Shown piece after piece: positions 13,390-23,040 of a DNA stretch of 64,000 bases. The translations under genes were made by a program, and so were the position numbers. Under the pieces are notes generated by a model. It saw nothing but the letters and a program-made list of their open reading frames with translations, ran no database searches and was not told the origin of the DNA. Every line of letters begins with the position of its first letter. The stretch's first letter is position 1. Source of the DNA: Pelagihabitans sp947500445 (lineage in GTDB: Bacteria > Bacteroidota > Bacteroidia > Flavobacteriales > Flavobacteriaceae); NCBI RefSeq assembly GCF_050589625.1, contig NZ_JBNGOP010000009.1, positions 62,001 to 126,000 on the forward strand. Reading direction: 5' to 3'.

Positions 13390-15588
13390 TTAGGTGATCA
13401 TCTCGGCTTTCACCCGCATGATCCACATTTTTTCTTCGTAAGAATCGTTTAGTTTAGAGTAATAGGAAATCAAGGCGTTGTTCCATGATTCGTGTCGTTT
13501 CAGGTATACATACCGCCAGTTATTTTCTGGGTTAACGAAGTAACTTGCACTAAGGCCGTAGGAATTCAACAGTTTCACAAAACGATTGGCGTTTTTTGGA
13601 CTGGCAAATACGTTGGCAATGATGTAATAGCCCGAGCCCACTCCGTTGATAATGGTTTCTCTCGTAACCGGCTGCACGTCGCCCACGCGGTCTTTTTGCA
13701 CTTGATTGTAAACTACCTCTCCAGTATTATACTGGTCGGACTTTTCCTTTACTTTTTCCACGTTGCTTGCGTAACGGTCATTGGTATAGCGGTTATCGAC
13801 GTTCATGATCCAAAGATCTCCGTCATAACTGCCCCCCAAACTACTCTTGTAGGCTTCGGCGGCATCTTCCCAACTGTCATGACGCTCCAAATACACATAT
13901 TTGAGGCCGTTGTCAGGGTTGTCGATATAGTCGGTAACGAACCCTTGTTCGTTGAGGTCGTTCATAAATTTATCCATGTAATGACCGCCTTTGTACACGT
14001 TGGCGACAACATAGTACCCATCTTGAACACCTTCCAAGTTTTTAAATTTTCGGCTTTTGATGCTTTCGCGGCTGGCGGCAGTGTTGTAGTCCTGCGCCTG
14101 CGTATTGTCCTGTGCAGTTTGGTAATTACCGGAGTTGGCATAGGCATCATTATCGGTGGTTGAGGTATAGCTGTTATCTGTGGCGTCAGAAGAATTGGAA
14201 TACTTACCGGTATTTGGGTCGTTTTGTGTAACGGCATCGGTATAGTCATCCTCTTTTCCTATTCCGGTATTGGGGATCACGTCCTTTTGTTGGGTGGTTA
14301 CATTGTCATCATCGAAAGTTGTGCCGGTGTTTGCGGCAACAGCGTCGTCCCCGTTGCGGAACAAGCTTTCCGCCCTCTTTTCCAAATCCGGTCGTTCACC
14401 ATCGGTTTCGTTACGGACCATGTGCATCACCATTTCGAATCTGCGCTCCAAATCTTTTTGACGGTTCGATTCGAGGGAATCCTGGCGGAACATTAATTCG
14501 GCGATAATGGCATCGTTTTCGGCCAACTTGCGCTTCAATTCCTCTATCTCTTCGTTGCTGGCCAAGTCGGTATCTTCAGGCTCATCGTCTTCGGCCAGAT
14601 CATTGTCGTCCTCTAGCATCACACGATCTTCGGTCAAGTTCGGTGTAAAGGAGTAGGCAAAGGAAATTTCATGGGTCACCCCAAAATTGTCCAGGTTGTT
14701 CACAAGCCCTTTTTCCATATTGTACCCGATGGATACCCTTCGGTTTATATTGAATCCTGCTCCTGCCGATGCGCCATAAAAATCGTCATACCCCGCCTGT
14801 ACCCAGCCGAGTCGTGGCAGGTCGAGAATCAAACTACCGCCCAAGGTCAAGTCGCTGGCACCAGTGGACAAAGCCCGCTGGCCGTTCATACGAACGCGCG
14901 CCAAAGGCAATAGTCGGGCATTTTCCAAAATACCGGTACTGTTGTCAAAAGGATAGGTATATTGTAAGTGTGCGGAGTAGGCCTTATCGCCAAACTCCGA
15001 AAGCGATGCACTTGTTTTAAGGTTATATTCGATTAGGTTTTCGGCGTAGGCACCAAAGTCGAATTGTCCGTAAGAGATATTGAAACCCGGTTGAAAGGAA
15101 AGTACATTGCTGTCTTCCGTACCTACCAAACGGTTATCAAATTGGTCGGTAGCGGTGACCTCGTTAAGATTGAGCCCACTACTATAGTATGCTAAGTTAC
15201 CACCGAAGGTAAAATTACTTTTATCGCTCAACTTTATACCATAGGCATAGTTCGCCAATACCCCAATATTGGATATGGGGCCTAGGCTTTGGTTATACAA
15301 GCTAAGCCCAAGACCGCTCCTATCACCGATACGACCACTATAGCTTAAAAAATAGGTTTGATCGTTATCCTGAAATTGTACCGACTGGTTTCTATGTAAT
15401 AAATTGATGTACGACTTATCTTCCCGTACCGTGGAAAAGGTAGGGTTGATCAGGAACCGGTTGAACTTTAACAGGTTTTGAGGCGCCACACGGTAAGGCA
15501 AAATAGGGTCGTCTTCTTGCGCCTGCAAGGTGGTGGTTACCGCCAGCAGGGCAAGCATCGATAAGGATAACAGTCTTAAAAGCTTCAT
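13390..15588 (-). CDS. PorP/SprF-family T9SS outer-membrane protein with two C-terminal SPOR-like domains
   Basis: Residues 1-24 are a signal peptide ending LQAQ. Residues 25-315 are a PorP/SprF-like beta-barrel region that opens with an FNRFLINPTFS-type segment and has many alternating strands, about the size of a whole ordinary PorP. The protein is 732 aa against the usual roughly 300. The extension holds an acidic stretch (320-345), a predicted coiled coil (345-390), a low-complexity N/T/D-rich linker (415-510) and two copies of an 80-residue SPOR-like domain (518-599 and 648-727). The domain has the pattern G-Y-Y-x-x-x-x-V, N-P-x-N, Y-V-Y-L, H-x-x-W and W-I-M-x-V. By family, PorP/SprF proteins help export or anchor a specific T9SS cargo. 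Here the likely cargo is the giant adhesin immediately downstream. The gene sits 32 nt after the Ig-like adhesin gene, so the three genes probably form an operon. Peptidoglycan contact by the extra domains is inference. Confidence 0.85.
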   Translation of the reverse strand: MKLLRLLSLSMLALLAVTTTLQAQEDDPILPYRVAPQNLLKFNRFLINPTFSTVREDKSYINLLHRNQSVQFQDNDQTYFLSYSGRIGDRSGLGLSLYNQSLGPISNIGVLANYAYGIKLSDKSNFTFGGNLAYYSSGLNLNEVTATDQFDNRLVGTEDSNVLSFQPGFNISYGQFDFGAYAENLIEYNLKTSASLSEFGDKAYSAHLQYTYPFDNSTGILENARLLPLARVRMNGQRALSTGASDLTLGGSLILDLPRLGWVQAGYDDFYGASAGAGFNINRRVSIGYNMEKGLVNNLDNFGVTHEISFAYSFTPNLTEDRVMLEDDNDLAEDDEPEDTDLASNEEIEELKRKLAENDAIIAELMFRQDSLESNRQKDLERRFEMVMHMVRNETDGERPDLEKRAESLFRNGDDAVAANTGTTFDDDNVTTQQKDVIPNTGIGKEDDYTDAVTQNDPNTGKYSNSSDATDNSYTSTTDNDAYANSGNYQTAQDNTQAQDYNTAASRESIKSRKFKNLEGVQDGYYVVANVYKGGHYMDKFMNDLNEQGFVTDYIDNPDNGLKYVYLERHDSWEDAAEAYKSSLGGSYDGDLWIMNVDNRYTNDRYASNVEKVKEKSDQYNTGEVVYNQVQKDRVGDVQPVTRETIINGVGSGYYIIANVFASPKNANRFVKLLNSYGLSASYFVNPENNWRYVYLKRHESWNNALISYYSKLNDSYEEKMWIMRVKAEMIT
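13408..13647 (-). repeat. SPOR-like domain, second copy in the long PorP
   Basis: Residues 648-727. Landmarks are GYYIIANVF, NPENNWRYVYLKRHESW and MWIMRV. It matches the other copy in this protein and the N-terminal domain of the PorE-like protein at 41123-41362. Confidence 0.75.
13792..14037 (-). repeat. SPOR-like domain, first copy in the long PorP
   Basis: Residues 518-599. Landmarks are GYYVVANVY, NPDNGLKYVYLERHDSW and LWIMNV. The strand-helix-strand order resembles SPOR domains, though the final W-I-M-x-V strand is specific to this set of three. Confidence 0.75.
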
Positions 15589-15620
15589 GGTCGTAGGTAG
15601 TAGGTTGGGTGTTGCGTTGG

Positions 15621-17858
15621 TTACCGGATTACCGTAACGGTTCCTTGTTTTAGGGTTTCACTTGCATTTTTGATGATATAGTAAAAAACCATATTTTGCT
15701 TTTGAAACGACACCGATGATTGGGGCCAGTTGTTTTGATAGCCCATTACGTTCAACATTTCCGTTCCCTTATCATCATAAATGATGACATTGACGTCCGA
15801 ACGGTTCGAATAGGAATTGGGGATTACCCATTGATCGTTGGCACCATCGCCGTTTGGGGTAATCACGTTGGGAATGTTGAAAAGGTCTAAATAAGTTACC
15901 GTAATCGGTCTGGAAATTTCGCAATTATCGATATTGGCGATCAATATAAAATCGCCTTCCTCGGTAAAGGTCATACTGCTAGTGCTGCTCATGAGGTTGT
16001 TTTCGGTATCGAACCATTGGTAGGCGGTTCCTCCGCTTGCATTGACCGTTCTTGAGCTTCCTTCAGGGAATATGACGTCACCATCAATATCCAATTGAAT
16101 CAAATTCGGGTCTAAAGGGGTAATGGATATTTCGTTGGAAATAAGGTCACAACCATCTTTGTCGACGATCAAACGGTAGGTACCGGAATCGGTAACCGTA
16201 AGGTCGGTATCCGTAGTACTAACGGTAACCCCGTCACGCTCCCAGGCAAAGGTTTCGCCGTTCAGGTCGGAACCTGTACTAATGGTTACGATATCGGCAC
16301 TGCTACAATAAACGGTACTGGTACTGCTAATGGCCAAGGTTTCGTTGGTCAACAAACGAACCGGTAGGCTGTTGGAGGCATCGGAATAGGCATCCAATAC
16401 GGCCGAAAGGCTGTAGGTTCCATTTTCAGTGGTTCCGGTCAGGCTAATGGAGTTGCCGGTAGCACCCGCAACATCGGCGCCGTTCAAGCGCCACTGATAG
16501 TTAAAGTCGTTGATGAGGGCAGCTGTGACATCGGTCAGGTTACCCGCCCCGTCATCGGCGTTGATGGTACCGACCTCTAATACGGTACTGGTACTTACAC
16601 AATCGGTATACGCTCCTTGGTGGGCAATAACTACCTCAAAGGAGTCCGGCAATACGGCGGTGGTCGCCTCTGAATCCATTGTGGCCGAACACGAACCGCC
16701 ATTTTGGGTCACGGCCGCATAGTACGTACCATCTTGCGTAATTTCCAAGGAAGCGCTGGTTGCACCGGAAACGGCATTACCGTTACGGTACCATTGAAAA
16801 CTAGGCGAAATTGCCGTAGTGCTTACGGAAATGGTTTCCGCTTGTGCGGGCAACAATACGATATTGGCCGCATTGTTTCTGGTAATGGTAAAGTTGGAGG
16901 CATTGGTTATCGTTACCGGTGCCGAACGTTCGGTACAGATGTCAGGTCCGGAAATTTCTATTTCATAATCGCCCTCAAATCCACCGGTGTTGGCACTTAC
17001 CGTATAAGAAGTACCGGTCGCGCCGGATATGGCGTTTCCATTTTGATACCATTGGTAGCTCCAGGCCGGGTCGGTACTGGCAATTTGAAGGGTTTCGGAT
17101 TCATTGGTACATAAAGCCGTATTGCCCGGTGTTGCGATAGCGACACCAGAACCGGCGGAACCAATAGTTACGGTTACCCAGTTCGAGAAAGCGCTAGTGG
17201 ATCCGGTACAGGCGCCATAATCGATATACGCCTGGTATACACCACTCTGGTCTGCCGAAATACTCGGTCCGGTTTCGCTGAGTTGTGTAGAACTACGGTA
17301 CCAAATATACCGATAGGTACTAGCATTGGGCACGTTGTCTACAACAAGGTTGATGGCGGCTGTACTGCAGACATCTCCGGTACTGCCGTCACCGTTGGGG
17401 CTGATGTTAAAGTTGGTGGTATAGTTTTGATAATACATATCAAATGCTGGCGATTCGGATCCCGTTCGGGCCGGATCGGTACTCCTAAGCCTTAGTTTGT
17501 AACCATCTCCACGGGTATCGGTAGGTATTGAGAACTCGATACCGGTATCGGTTACCGTGGTCAGGTTGCCCTCCCGGGCCAATTCCACAGGATTGGAGAA
17601 CCCTCCGGAGGCATCCGATAGTTCAAGGATGAATTCGTTTCCGTTGTTCGGCGTTCCGGTAATTTGGGAAGTTACATAGTATTGGTTAAAGCCGCCGTTA
17701 CCACCTGCACAGATGCGCGTCCAAGCGCTTCCACCAAAATTGGGGTTGGGTGCGGGTTCTGGGTCTCCGATGATGATTTGAGCGGACAGGGTGCCGGTGC
17801 TTGCCAGTACTAGCGACAATACGAGTGTCCGTAGCGTTGAGAATAATGTTGTTTTCAT
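15621..17858 (-). CDS. Secreted Ig-like repeat protein with T9SS type B (CHU_C-type) C-terminal domain
   Basis: Residues 1-26 are a signal peptide ending TLSAQ. The body (about 30-655) is a chain of roughly six Ig-like or PKD-like beta domains with repeated Y-Q-W-Y-x-N-G-x-x-x-x-G-A and Y-x-W-x-x-x-G signatures. Residues 661-745 form the gliding-motility-associated C-terminal domain, opening NIPNVITPNGDGANDQW and ending GTVTVIR, which serves as a type IX export signal. The gene is first in a minus-strand operon with the long PorP/SprF and the giant SprB-like adhesin. This recalls the F. johnsoniae sprCDBF arrangement, where accessory surface proteins precede the adhesin, although here the PorP/SprF gene lies before the adhesin and not after it. 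A role in surface display or gliding is inferred from family and context. I cannot assign it to SprC or SprD. Confidence 0.85.
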   Translation of the reverse strand: MKTTLFSTLRTLVLSLVLASTGTLSAQIIIGDPEPAPNPNFGGSAWTRICAGGNGGFNQYYVTSQITGTPNNGNEFILELSDASGGFSNPVELAREGNLTTVTDTGIEFSIPTDTRGDGYKLRLRSTDPARTGSESPAFDMYYQNYTTNFNISPNGDGSTGDVCSTAAINLVVDNVPNASTYRYIWYRSSTQLSETGPSISADQSGVYQAYIDYGACTGSTSAFSNWVTVTIGSAGSGVAIATPGNTALCTNESETLQIASTDPAWSYQWYQNGNAISGATGTSYTVSANTGGFEGDYEIEISGPDICTERSAPVTITNASNFTITRNNAANIVLLPAQAETISVSTTAISPSFQWYRNGNAVSGATSASLEITQDGTYYAAVTQNGGSCSATMDSEATTAVLPDSFEVVIAHQGAYTDCVSTSTVLEVGTINADDGAGNLTDVTAALINDFNYQWRLNGADVAGATGNSISLTGTTENGTYSLSAVLDAYSDASNSLPVRLLTNETLAISSTSTVYCSSADIVTISTGSDLNGETFAWERDGVTVSTTDTDLTVTDSGTYRLIVDKDGCDLISNEISITPLDPNLIQLDIDGDVIFPEGSSRTVNASGGTAYQWFDTENNLMSSTSSMTFTEEGDFILIANIDNCEISRPITVTYLDLFNIPNVITPNGDGANDQWVIPNSYSNRSDVNVIIYDDKGTEMLNVMGYQNNWPQSSVSFQKQNMVFYYIIKNASETLKQGTVTVIR

Positions 17859-18114
17859 AAGTAGTTGTAGTTTTAGTGACTACCAGTTTTATCTGACTTG
17901 GGACTGGATAAAACGAATAAGCGGTCGGTGTTGAACAATAACTCAATTTTGGGTCAGCGGGTTATTGCGTGACATCGATACAGTATTCAACAACAAATAT
18001 GAAGGATAATTATGGGGAAGGGAATTTAATGTTGTATCGGGAATCAAAGTTGTTGTGAAACGGCTGTATTTGTATGGGAGGCGAATTTCAAGGGCGCCAT
18101 TGAAGCATTTTCGC

Positions 18115-18122
18115 TATTTTTG
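18115..18122 (+). promoter_or_regulatory. Bacteroidota -7 promoter box for glnS
   Basis: TATTTTTG matches the consensus TAnnTTTG exactly. The -33 element is not clear. The box lies 19 nt before the ATG at 18142 and supports that start over the upstream in-frame start at 18055. Confidence 0.5.
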
Positions 18123-18141
18123 TGGATTGAAAACAAAGCAT

Positions 18142-19827
18142 ATGAGCGAAGCGCGCGAGGCCTTAAATTTTTTGGAGCACATCATTGAGGACGACCTGGA
18201 AAACGGATACCAAAAATCCCAGCTACGTTTTCGGTTTCCGCCGGAACCGAACGGGTATCTGCATATTGGGCATGCAAGCTCCATTTGCCTCAACTTTGGA
18301 TTGGGATTGAAGTACGGTGCCCCGGTCAACCTGCGTTTTGACGATACCAACCCCGCAAAGGAGGAAACCGCCTATGTGGAAGCGATTAAAAAGGACGTAA
18401 AATGGCTGGGTTTCTCTTGGGATACCGAAAGGTATGCTTCTGATTATTTTCAACAGTTATACGACTGGGCCGTACAACTGATCGAAGGGGGCAAAGCCTA
18501 TGTAGATAGCCAAAGCTCGGAAGAAATGGCCGAACAAAAAGGTACACCGACCGAGGTAGGGACCAACAGTCCGTTCCGGAATAGGACGGTGGCAGAAAAT
18601 CTGGCCTTGTTTTCAGGAATGAAAAAAGGCGATTTTGAGGAGGGTACACATGTGCTGCGCGCCAAAATAGATATGGGAGCGCCCAACATGTTAATGCGCG
18701 ATCCCATTATGTACCGCATACTGAACAAGGCGCACCACAGAACAAATACCGATTGGTGTATTTATCCGATGTACGATTGGGCCCATGGCGAGAGCGATTA
18801 TTTGGAACAGGTAACACATTCCCTATGTACCTTGGAATTTTTACCGCACCGCGAGCTCTACGATTGGTTTTTAGACCAAATTTACGAAGCGGACAAAGTA
18901 CGGCCGAAACAGCGGGAGTTCGCACGGCGCAATTTGAGCCATACCGTAGTAAGCAAGCGCAAGCTATTACAGTTGGTTGAAAATAATGTGGTCAACGGTT
19001 GGGACGATCCACGAATGCCGACCATTTCGGGATTACGCAGAAGAGGTTATACACCCGAGTCCATAGTGGCCTTTGCCGATACCATCGGTATCGCAAAAAG
19101 GGAAAACCTTATCGATGTGTCGTTATTGGAATTTCATGTTCGGGACCACCTCAATAAGATTGCGCCCAGGGTGATGGGGGTATTGAACCCATTAAAATTG
19201 GTAATTACCAACTATCCGGAGGGTAAGGAGGAGTATGTAACCGCTGAAAACAATCCCGGGGATTCCGATGCGGGCTCTCGGGAAGTACCCTTTTCAAGGG
19301 AACTCTACATTGAAAAAGAAGATTTTAAAGAGGAAGCCAACCGTAAATTCTTTAGGTTAAAATTGGGCGGAGAGGTACGGCTAAAGAACGGCTACATCAT
19401 TAAGGCCGAGTCCTGTACAAAAGATACCGAAGGGAATATTACAGAGGTGCAATGCACTTACGACCCTAAAAGCAAGAGCGGTAGCGGCACCGAGGAAAGC
19501 TTGAGAAAGGTAAAGGGAACCTTGCATTGGGTATCCATTTCACATGCGATTTCGGCAGAGGTACGGTTGTACGATCGCTTGTTTACCGATGAAAGTCCGG
19601 ACACGCATAAGGACAAAGATTTTATGGATTTTGTGAACCCTGATTCCCTACAGGTAATTACGGCTTATGTGGAACCCAGCTTAAAAAATGCCAAGGAGCA
19701 GGATCGGGTACAGTTTCAACGGATGGGATATTTCTGTGTAGATCGGGATAGTACTCCCGATAAATTGGTTTTTAATAAAACTGTCGGGTTGCGGGATACC
19801 TGGGCGAAAATTGCTGAAAAAGCATAG
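18142..19827 (+). CDS. glnS: Glutamine--tRNA ligase
   Basis: This enzyme charges tRNA-Gln with glutamine in the cytoplasm using ATP. The class I signature motifs are clear: PPEPNGYLHIGHASS (HIGH at residues 41-44) and VVSKRKL (269-275) in place of KMSKS, as in E. coli GlnRS. At 561 aa it is close to the usual 550-560. The frame is open further upstream to 18055, but homology begins at MSEAREALNF and a TAnnTTTG box sits at 18115-18122, so I use 18142. The C-terminal anticodon-binding beta-barrel part is present, with SGTEESLRKVKGTLHWVS near residue 450. The gene stands alone and is divergent from the adhesin operon. A gltX gene is also present nearby, so both direct ligases are encoded in this window. 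Confidence 0.96.
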   Translation: MSEAREALNFLEHIIEDDLENGYQKSQLRFRFPPEPNGYLHIGHASSICLNFGLGLKYGAPVNLRFDDTNPAKEETAYVEAIKKDVKWLGFSWDTERYASDYFQQLYDWAVQLIEGGKAYVDSQSSEEMAEQKGTPTEVGTNSPFRNRTVAENLALFSGMKKGDFEEGTHVLRAKIDMGAPNMLMRDPIMYRILNKAHHRTNTDWCIYPMYDWAHGESDYLEQVTHSLCTLEFLPHRELYDWFLDQIYEADKVRPKQREFARRNLSHTVVSKRKLLQLVENNVVNGWDDPRMPTISGLRRRGYTPESIVAFADTIGIAKRENLIDVSLLEFHVRDHLNKIAPRVMGVLNPLKLVITNYPEGKEEYVTAENNPGDSDAGSREVPFSRELYIEKEDFKEEANRKFFRLKLGGEVRLKNGYIIKAESCTKDTEGNITEVQCTYDPKSKSGSGTEESLRKVKGTLHWVSISHAISAEVRLYDRLFTDESPDTHKDKDFMDFVNPDSLQVITAYVEPSLKNAKEQDRVQFQRMGYFCVDRDSTPDKLVFNKTVGLRDTWAKIAEKA

Positions 19828-20102
19828 TATAGAAATTTCTTATCGATAAAATTATATCAATCGGTATTATTTATGCAATCTACCTATATTAAGGGCTGTT
19901 TAAGCGCTTTAAATTGTTTTTTCGATTAACTGTACATTAAATAGGAAAAAATCCCTTAGCGTAGTTCCAGTGCGATATTTGTGTCGATTAGTAAAAAGAC
20001 AGCTAACCGTTACTACCATATTAAAGTTAAGATGGTATAAGTTCCAAAAAGAAGAGGTGAAAGGTATTAGAGCGCTTTTTTTAATCAACAGACCATTTCC
20101 AA
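19828..20102. other. AT-rich gap between glnS and the SPFH gene
   Basis: I see no convincing gene here. A 69-codon minus-strand frame (19909-20118) has no recognisable features and overlaps the terminator. A weak near-palindrome around 19895-19915 followed by a T-run could end glnS transcription, but it is not strong enough to call. Confidence 0.4.
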
Positions 20103-20162
20103 TAAAAAACCATTCCAAATATGCTTTGCCAGGAAGATTTTAGGCAGCGTATTTGGAATGGT
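20103..20162 (-). terminator. Rho-independent terminator of the SPFH gene
   Basis: A 17-bp stem with one mismatch, 20109-20125 against 20146-20162 (ACCATTCCAAATATGCT and its complement), is followed on the minus strand by a T-tract at 20103-20109. It lies about 25 nt beyond the stop codon of the SPFH gene. Confidence 0.8.
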
Positions 20163-20186
20163 CAAAAAGGTAATGTCGTTTTGGGC

Positions 20187-21116
20187 CTATTCGCCTTTTT
20201 TCGTATTGGTCTTCTTCATCGATTCCCCGATCATGTTACTGGCCGTAAAAGAGGCGACCATATTATTTAACATATCGGATCCCGCTTGCGGAGAATTGGG
20301 CAGCAAGATCAAGTTGGTATTGGTCTCCTCCCCTATGGATTGTAACGTATCGTAATGTTGCGTCACTACAATAAGTGCGGAAGCTTCCTGTGAGTTAATG
20401 CCCACTTTGTTCAATACCTCTACGGATTCTTCCAGGCCACGGGCGATTTCCCTTCGTTGATCGGCGATACCCTGTCCCTGCAAGCGCTTGCTCTCCGCTT
20501 CGGCCTTTGCTTTTTCTACGATAAGAATTCTAGCGGCATCCCCTTCGAACTGTGCGGCGATTTTTTCACGCTCCGAAGCGTTGATACGGTTCATGGCCTC
20601 TTTTACCTGGGAATCCGGATCGATATCCGTTACCAAAGTTTTAATGATGTCATATCCGTATTCCGACATATATTCCTGTAATTCTCTTTTTACAGCAATC
20701 GCGATATCGTCTTTTTTGACAAAAACATCGTCCAATTTCATTTTTGGGACTTCTGCACGTACTACATCAAAAACGAAAGAGGTAATCTGATCCTGCGGAT
20801 ACTCTAATTTATAAAAGGCATCGTACACTTTTTCCCTAATGACCAGGTATTGCACGGAAACCTTGAGTTTTACAAATACATCATCAAGGGTCTTGGTCTC
20901 GATAATAACGTCGAGCTGTTGAATTTTAAGACTGAGCCTTCCTGCGATACGGTCCACCAAAGGAATTTTCATCTGCAGGCCCGATTGGCGAATGCTGTGA
21001 AACTTACCAAAACGTTCGATTGCCACTGCGGTCTGTTGCTTTACGATAAAAAAAGAGGATAGCAGAATTACGATTCCGAAAAAAACGATAGGTATAAGAA
21101 ATACATTAAATCCCAT
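20187..21116 (-). CDS. SPFH/stomatin-like membrane protein (QmcA/band 7 family)
   Basis: One N-terminal membrane helix (residues 4-25) is followed by a band-7/SPFH domain (about 26-190), with stomatin landmarks such as VAIERFGKF, IPLVDRI and the conserved VRAEVPKMKLDDVF. A charged, Ala/Glu-rich helix then appears (ASEREKIAAQFEGDAARI, about 190-240). At 309 aa the length fits bacterial stomatin/QmcA proteins. By family these form oligomeric ring or microdomain scaffolds in the membrane, often with proteases; the specific role here is unknown. No NfeD partner is adjacent. The gene is followed by its own terminator and lies between glnS and gltX on the minus strand. Confidence 0.88.
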   Translation of the reverse strand: MGFNVFLIPIVFFGIVILLSSFFIVKQQTAVAIERFGKFHSIRQSGLQMKIPLVDRIAGRLSLKIQQLDVIIETKTLDDVFVKLKVSVQYLVIREKVYDAFYKLEYPQDQITSFVFDVVRAEVPKMKLDDVFVKKDDIAIAVKRELQEYMSEYGYDIIKTLVTDIDPDSQVKEAMNRINASEREKIAAQFEGDAARILIVEKAKAEAESKRLQGQGIADQRREIARGLEESVEVLNKVGINSQEASALIVVTQHYDTLQSIGEETNTNLILLPNSPQAGSDMLNNMVASFTASNMIGESMKKTNTKKGE

Positions 21117-21257
21117 AGGTATATAATTTTGATTAGTAAATTGAAATTACGAAAACACTTTGTATATCTGTAGGAGTTCGGTGCAATTTGTTACAAGTAC
21201 GTCATACGTTGTGCATTCTAACGTTGAAACGGCAGTATCATAAAAAGGTAGTAATTT

Positions 21258-21272
21258 GGCTTGGTGCAAGCC
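21258..21272 (-). terminator. Possible weak terminator hairpin after gltX
   Basis: A 6-bp stem GGCTTG/CAAGCC with a 3-nt loop lies directly after the gltX stop. There is no adjacent T-tract, and the T-run appears only about 10 nt later. Confidence 0.3.
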
Positions 21273-22778
21273 TTACAAGGTGGTGATGGCCCTATCGATA
21301 CGGGCCAGGGTCTCGTCTTTTCCGATCATTGCCAAAATATCGAATACATGCGGTCCTTGCATAGCGCCAACGATCACCAGTCGTAAGGGGGCGAGTACCT
21401 GTCCGAAGGAAAGATCGTTATCTTTTATCCAAGCCTTAACGATGCCCTCTATCGTGTCGGACGAAAACGCATCGGTTTCCTTTAAAGGGCCAAGCAGTCG
21501 GTTCATGATATCGGGAGTGTCCGTTTTCCATTGTTTTTTTACCGCCTTTGCATCGAAGGTTTCGGGTCGTTTAAAAAAGAAATGCGACAAGTCCCAAAAG
21601 TCGGAAACAAAAGTAGCGCGCTCCTTCACCATGTCAACGATGGTCGCTACCCGATCGCTACCCAGCAGTTCCGCAGGCACTTCATGTTCATTAAGTATGG
21701 GAAGAAAGTCTTCCACCAGTGATTCGGTCGACCGTTGCTGTAGGTATTGGTGGTTATACCATTTGGTTTTATCAGGGTCAAAACGTGCGCCGGACCGGTT
21801 TACGCGGTCCAGATCAAAGGCTTCGATCAGGTCGTCCATACCGAACAACTCCTGTTCCGTACCGGGATTCCACCCCAACAAAGCCAAAAAGTTGACCACG
21901 GCCTCTGGAAAGTACCCTGCTTCCTTATAACCGGTAGTATCGTTCCAGGATAGCGGAAACACCGGAAAACCGCCTTTCTCACCATCCCTTTTGCTCAATT
22001 TTCCTTTCCCAACAGGTTTCATGATCAGGGGCAAGTGGGCAAACTGTGGGGCATCCCATCCAAAAGCATCGTACAGCAGTTGGTGCAGTGCAAGGGAGGG
22101 CAGCCATTCCTCCCCGCGAATCACATGGCTGATCTCCATCAGGTGATCGTCCACAATGTTGGCAAGGTGGTAGGTGGGCATGCCATCACTTTTAAAAAGT
22201 ACTTTATCGTCGAGCGTGTTGCTGTCTATTTCAATGGTACCACGTATGATATCGGTCAATTGCAATGTCCGGTTTTCCGGACTTAAAAAACGCACCACAT
22301 AGGGTTCACCGGAATTCAAACGCTCGTTCAAAGTGTTTGTATCCATGGAAAGGGAGTTGTCCAGTTTTGACCGATTGTGCCAGTTGTAGATAAAGGTTTT
22401 TCCTTTTTTTTCATGGTCCTTTCGGTGAAAATCAAGCTTTTCCGAGGTATCAAAGGCATAATAGGCGTTCCCGGAGGCCAATAGCTGCTCAATACATTCC
22501 CGGTATAGCGCTTTGCGTTCGCTTTGCCGGTACGGACCAAAGTTTCCCTCGGCCTTAGGGCTTTCATCAAAGGCAATACCACACCATTCCAAGGCGTTCA
22601 TAATATAATCCTCCGCTCCGGGAACATAGCGGTTTTGGTCCGTATCCTCGATACGGAGAATGCACGTTCCTCCATGTTTTTTGGCGAATAAATAATTAAA
22701 TAGGGCAGTGCGAACACCACCAATATGCAAGGGTCCCGTAGGACTTGGAGCAAAACGAACGCGAACAGTGGATGCCAT
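21273..22778 (-). CDS. gltX: Glutamate--tRNA ligase
   Basis: This enzyme charges tRNA-Glu with glutamate. The class I motifs are present: FAPSPTGPLHIGG (HIGG variant at residues 18-21) and GKLSKRDG (260-264) for KMSKS. The 501-aa length is normal for bacterial GluRS. The N-terminal catalytic fold is intact, with LRIEDTDQNR at 41-50 and YHLANIVDDHLM near 203. The start MASTVRVRF is standard for the family, and a near-consensus promoter box lies about 20 nt upstream. The gene appears to be monocistronic on the minus strand. Confidence 0.97.
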   Translation of the reverse strand: MASTVRVRFAPSPTGPLHIGGVRTALFNYLFAKKHGGTCILRIEDTDQNRYVPGAEDYIMNALEWCGIAFDESPKAEGNFGPYRQSERKALYRECIEQLLASGNAYYAFDTSEKLDFHRKDHEKKGKTFIYNWHNRSKLDNSLSMDTNTLNERLNSGEPYVVRFLSPENRTLQLTDIIRGTIEIDSNTLDDKVLFKSDGMPTYHLANIVDDHLMEISHVIRGEEWLPSLALHQLLYDAFGWDAPQFAHLPLIMKPVGKGKLSKRDGEKGGFPVFPLSWNDTTGYKEAGYFPEAVVNFLALLGWNPGTEQELFGMDDLIEAFDLDRVNRSGARFDPDKTKWYNHQYLQQRSTESLVEDFLPILNEHEVPAELLGSDRVATIVDMVKERATFVSDFWDLSHFFFKRPETFDAKAVKKQWKTDTPDIMNRLLGPLKETDAFSSDTIEGIVKAWIKDNDLSFGQVLAPLRLVIVGAMQGPHVFDILAMIGKDETLARIDRAITTL

Positions 22779-22796
22779 AGGTAAATTTTATGGGCG

Positions 22797-22804
22797 CGAA
22801 GTTA
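22797..22804 (-). promoter_or_regulatory. Possible -7 promoter box for gltX
   Basis: On the minus strand the sequence reads TAACTTCG, one base from TAnnTTTG. It lies about 18 nt before the gltX ATG. A TTG is found about 15 nt further upstream. Confidence 0.35.
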
Positions 22805-23040
22805 CGAAATGAGCCATAACAATTCTTGATACCAACCTAAATGATTATTGGCGAATTACATCTGACCATTAAAAGACAATAAATATAAACAAATGAAAAG
22901 AACCTTTTTTTGGCGCATTATCCCATAAATTGAACAGCTATTGTTTTTGAAAGGTCCAGTTGCAAGGCGATACTACGATATATTGTCCGTAGCCCTAAAA
23001 ACTCAGGAACAAGGACAGGATAGGAAACAAACACTGGGCT

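Noticed and set aside
13492..14163. Plus-strand frame of 223 codons inside the long PorP gene
   Set aside because: It is antisense to the SPOR-like repeats, and its hydrophobic look comes from the complementary codons.
18055..18141. Upstream extension of glnS by 29 codons
   Set aside because: It lacks GlnRS homology, and the promoter box at 18115-18122 lies within it.
19909..20118. 69-codon minus-strand frame after glnS
   Set aside because: It overlaps the SPFH terminator, has low-complexity AT-rich sequence and no homologous features.
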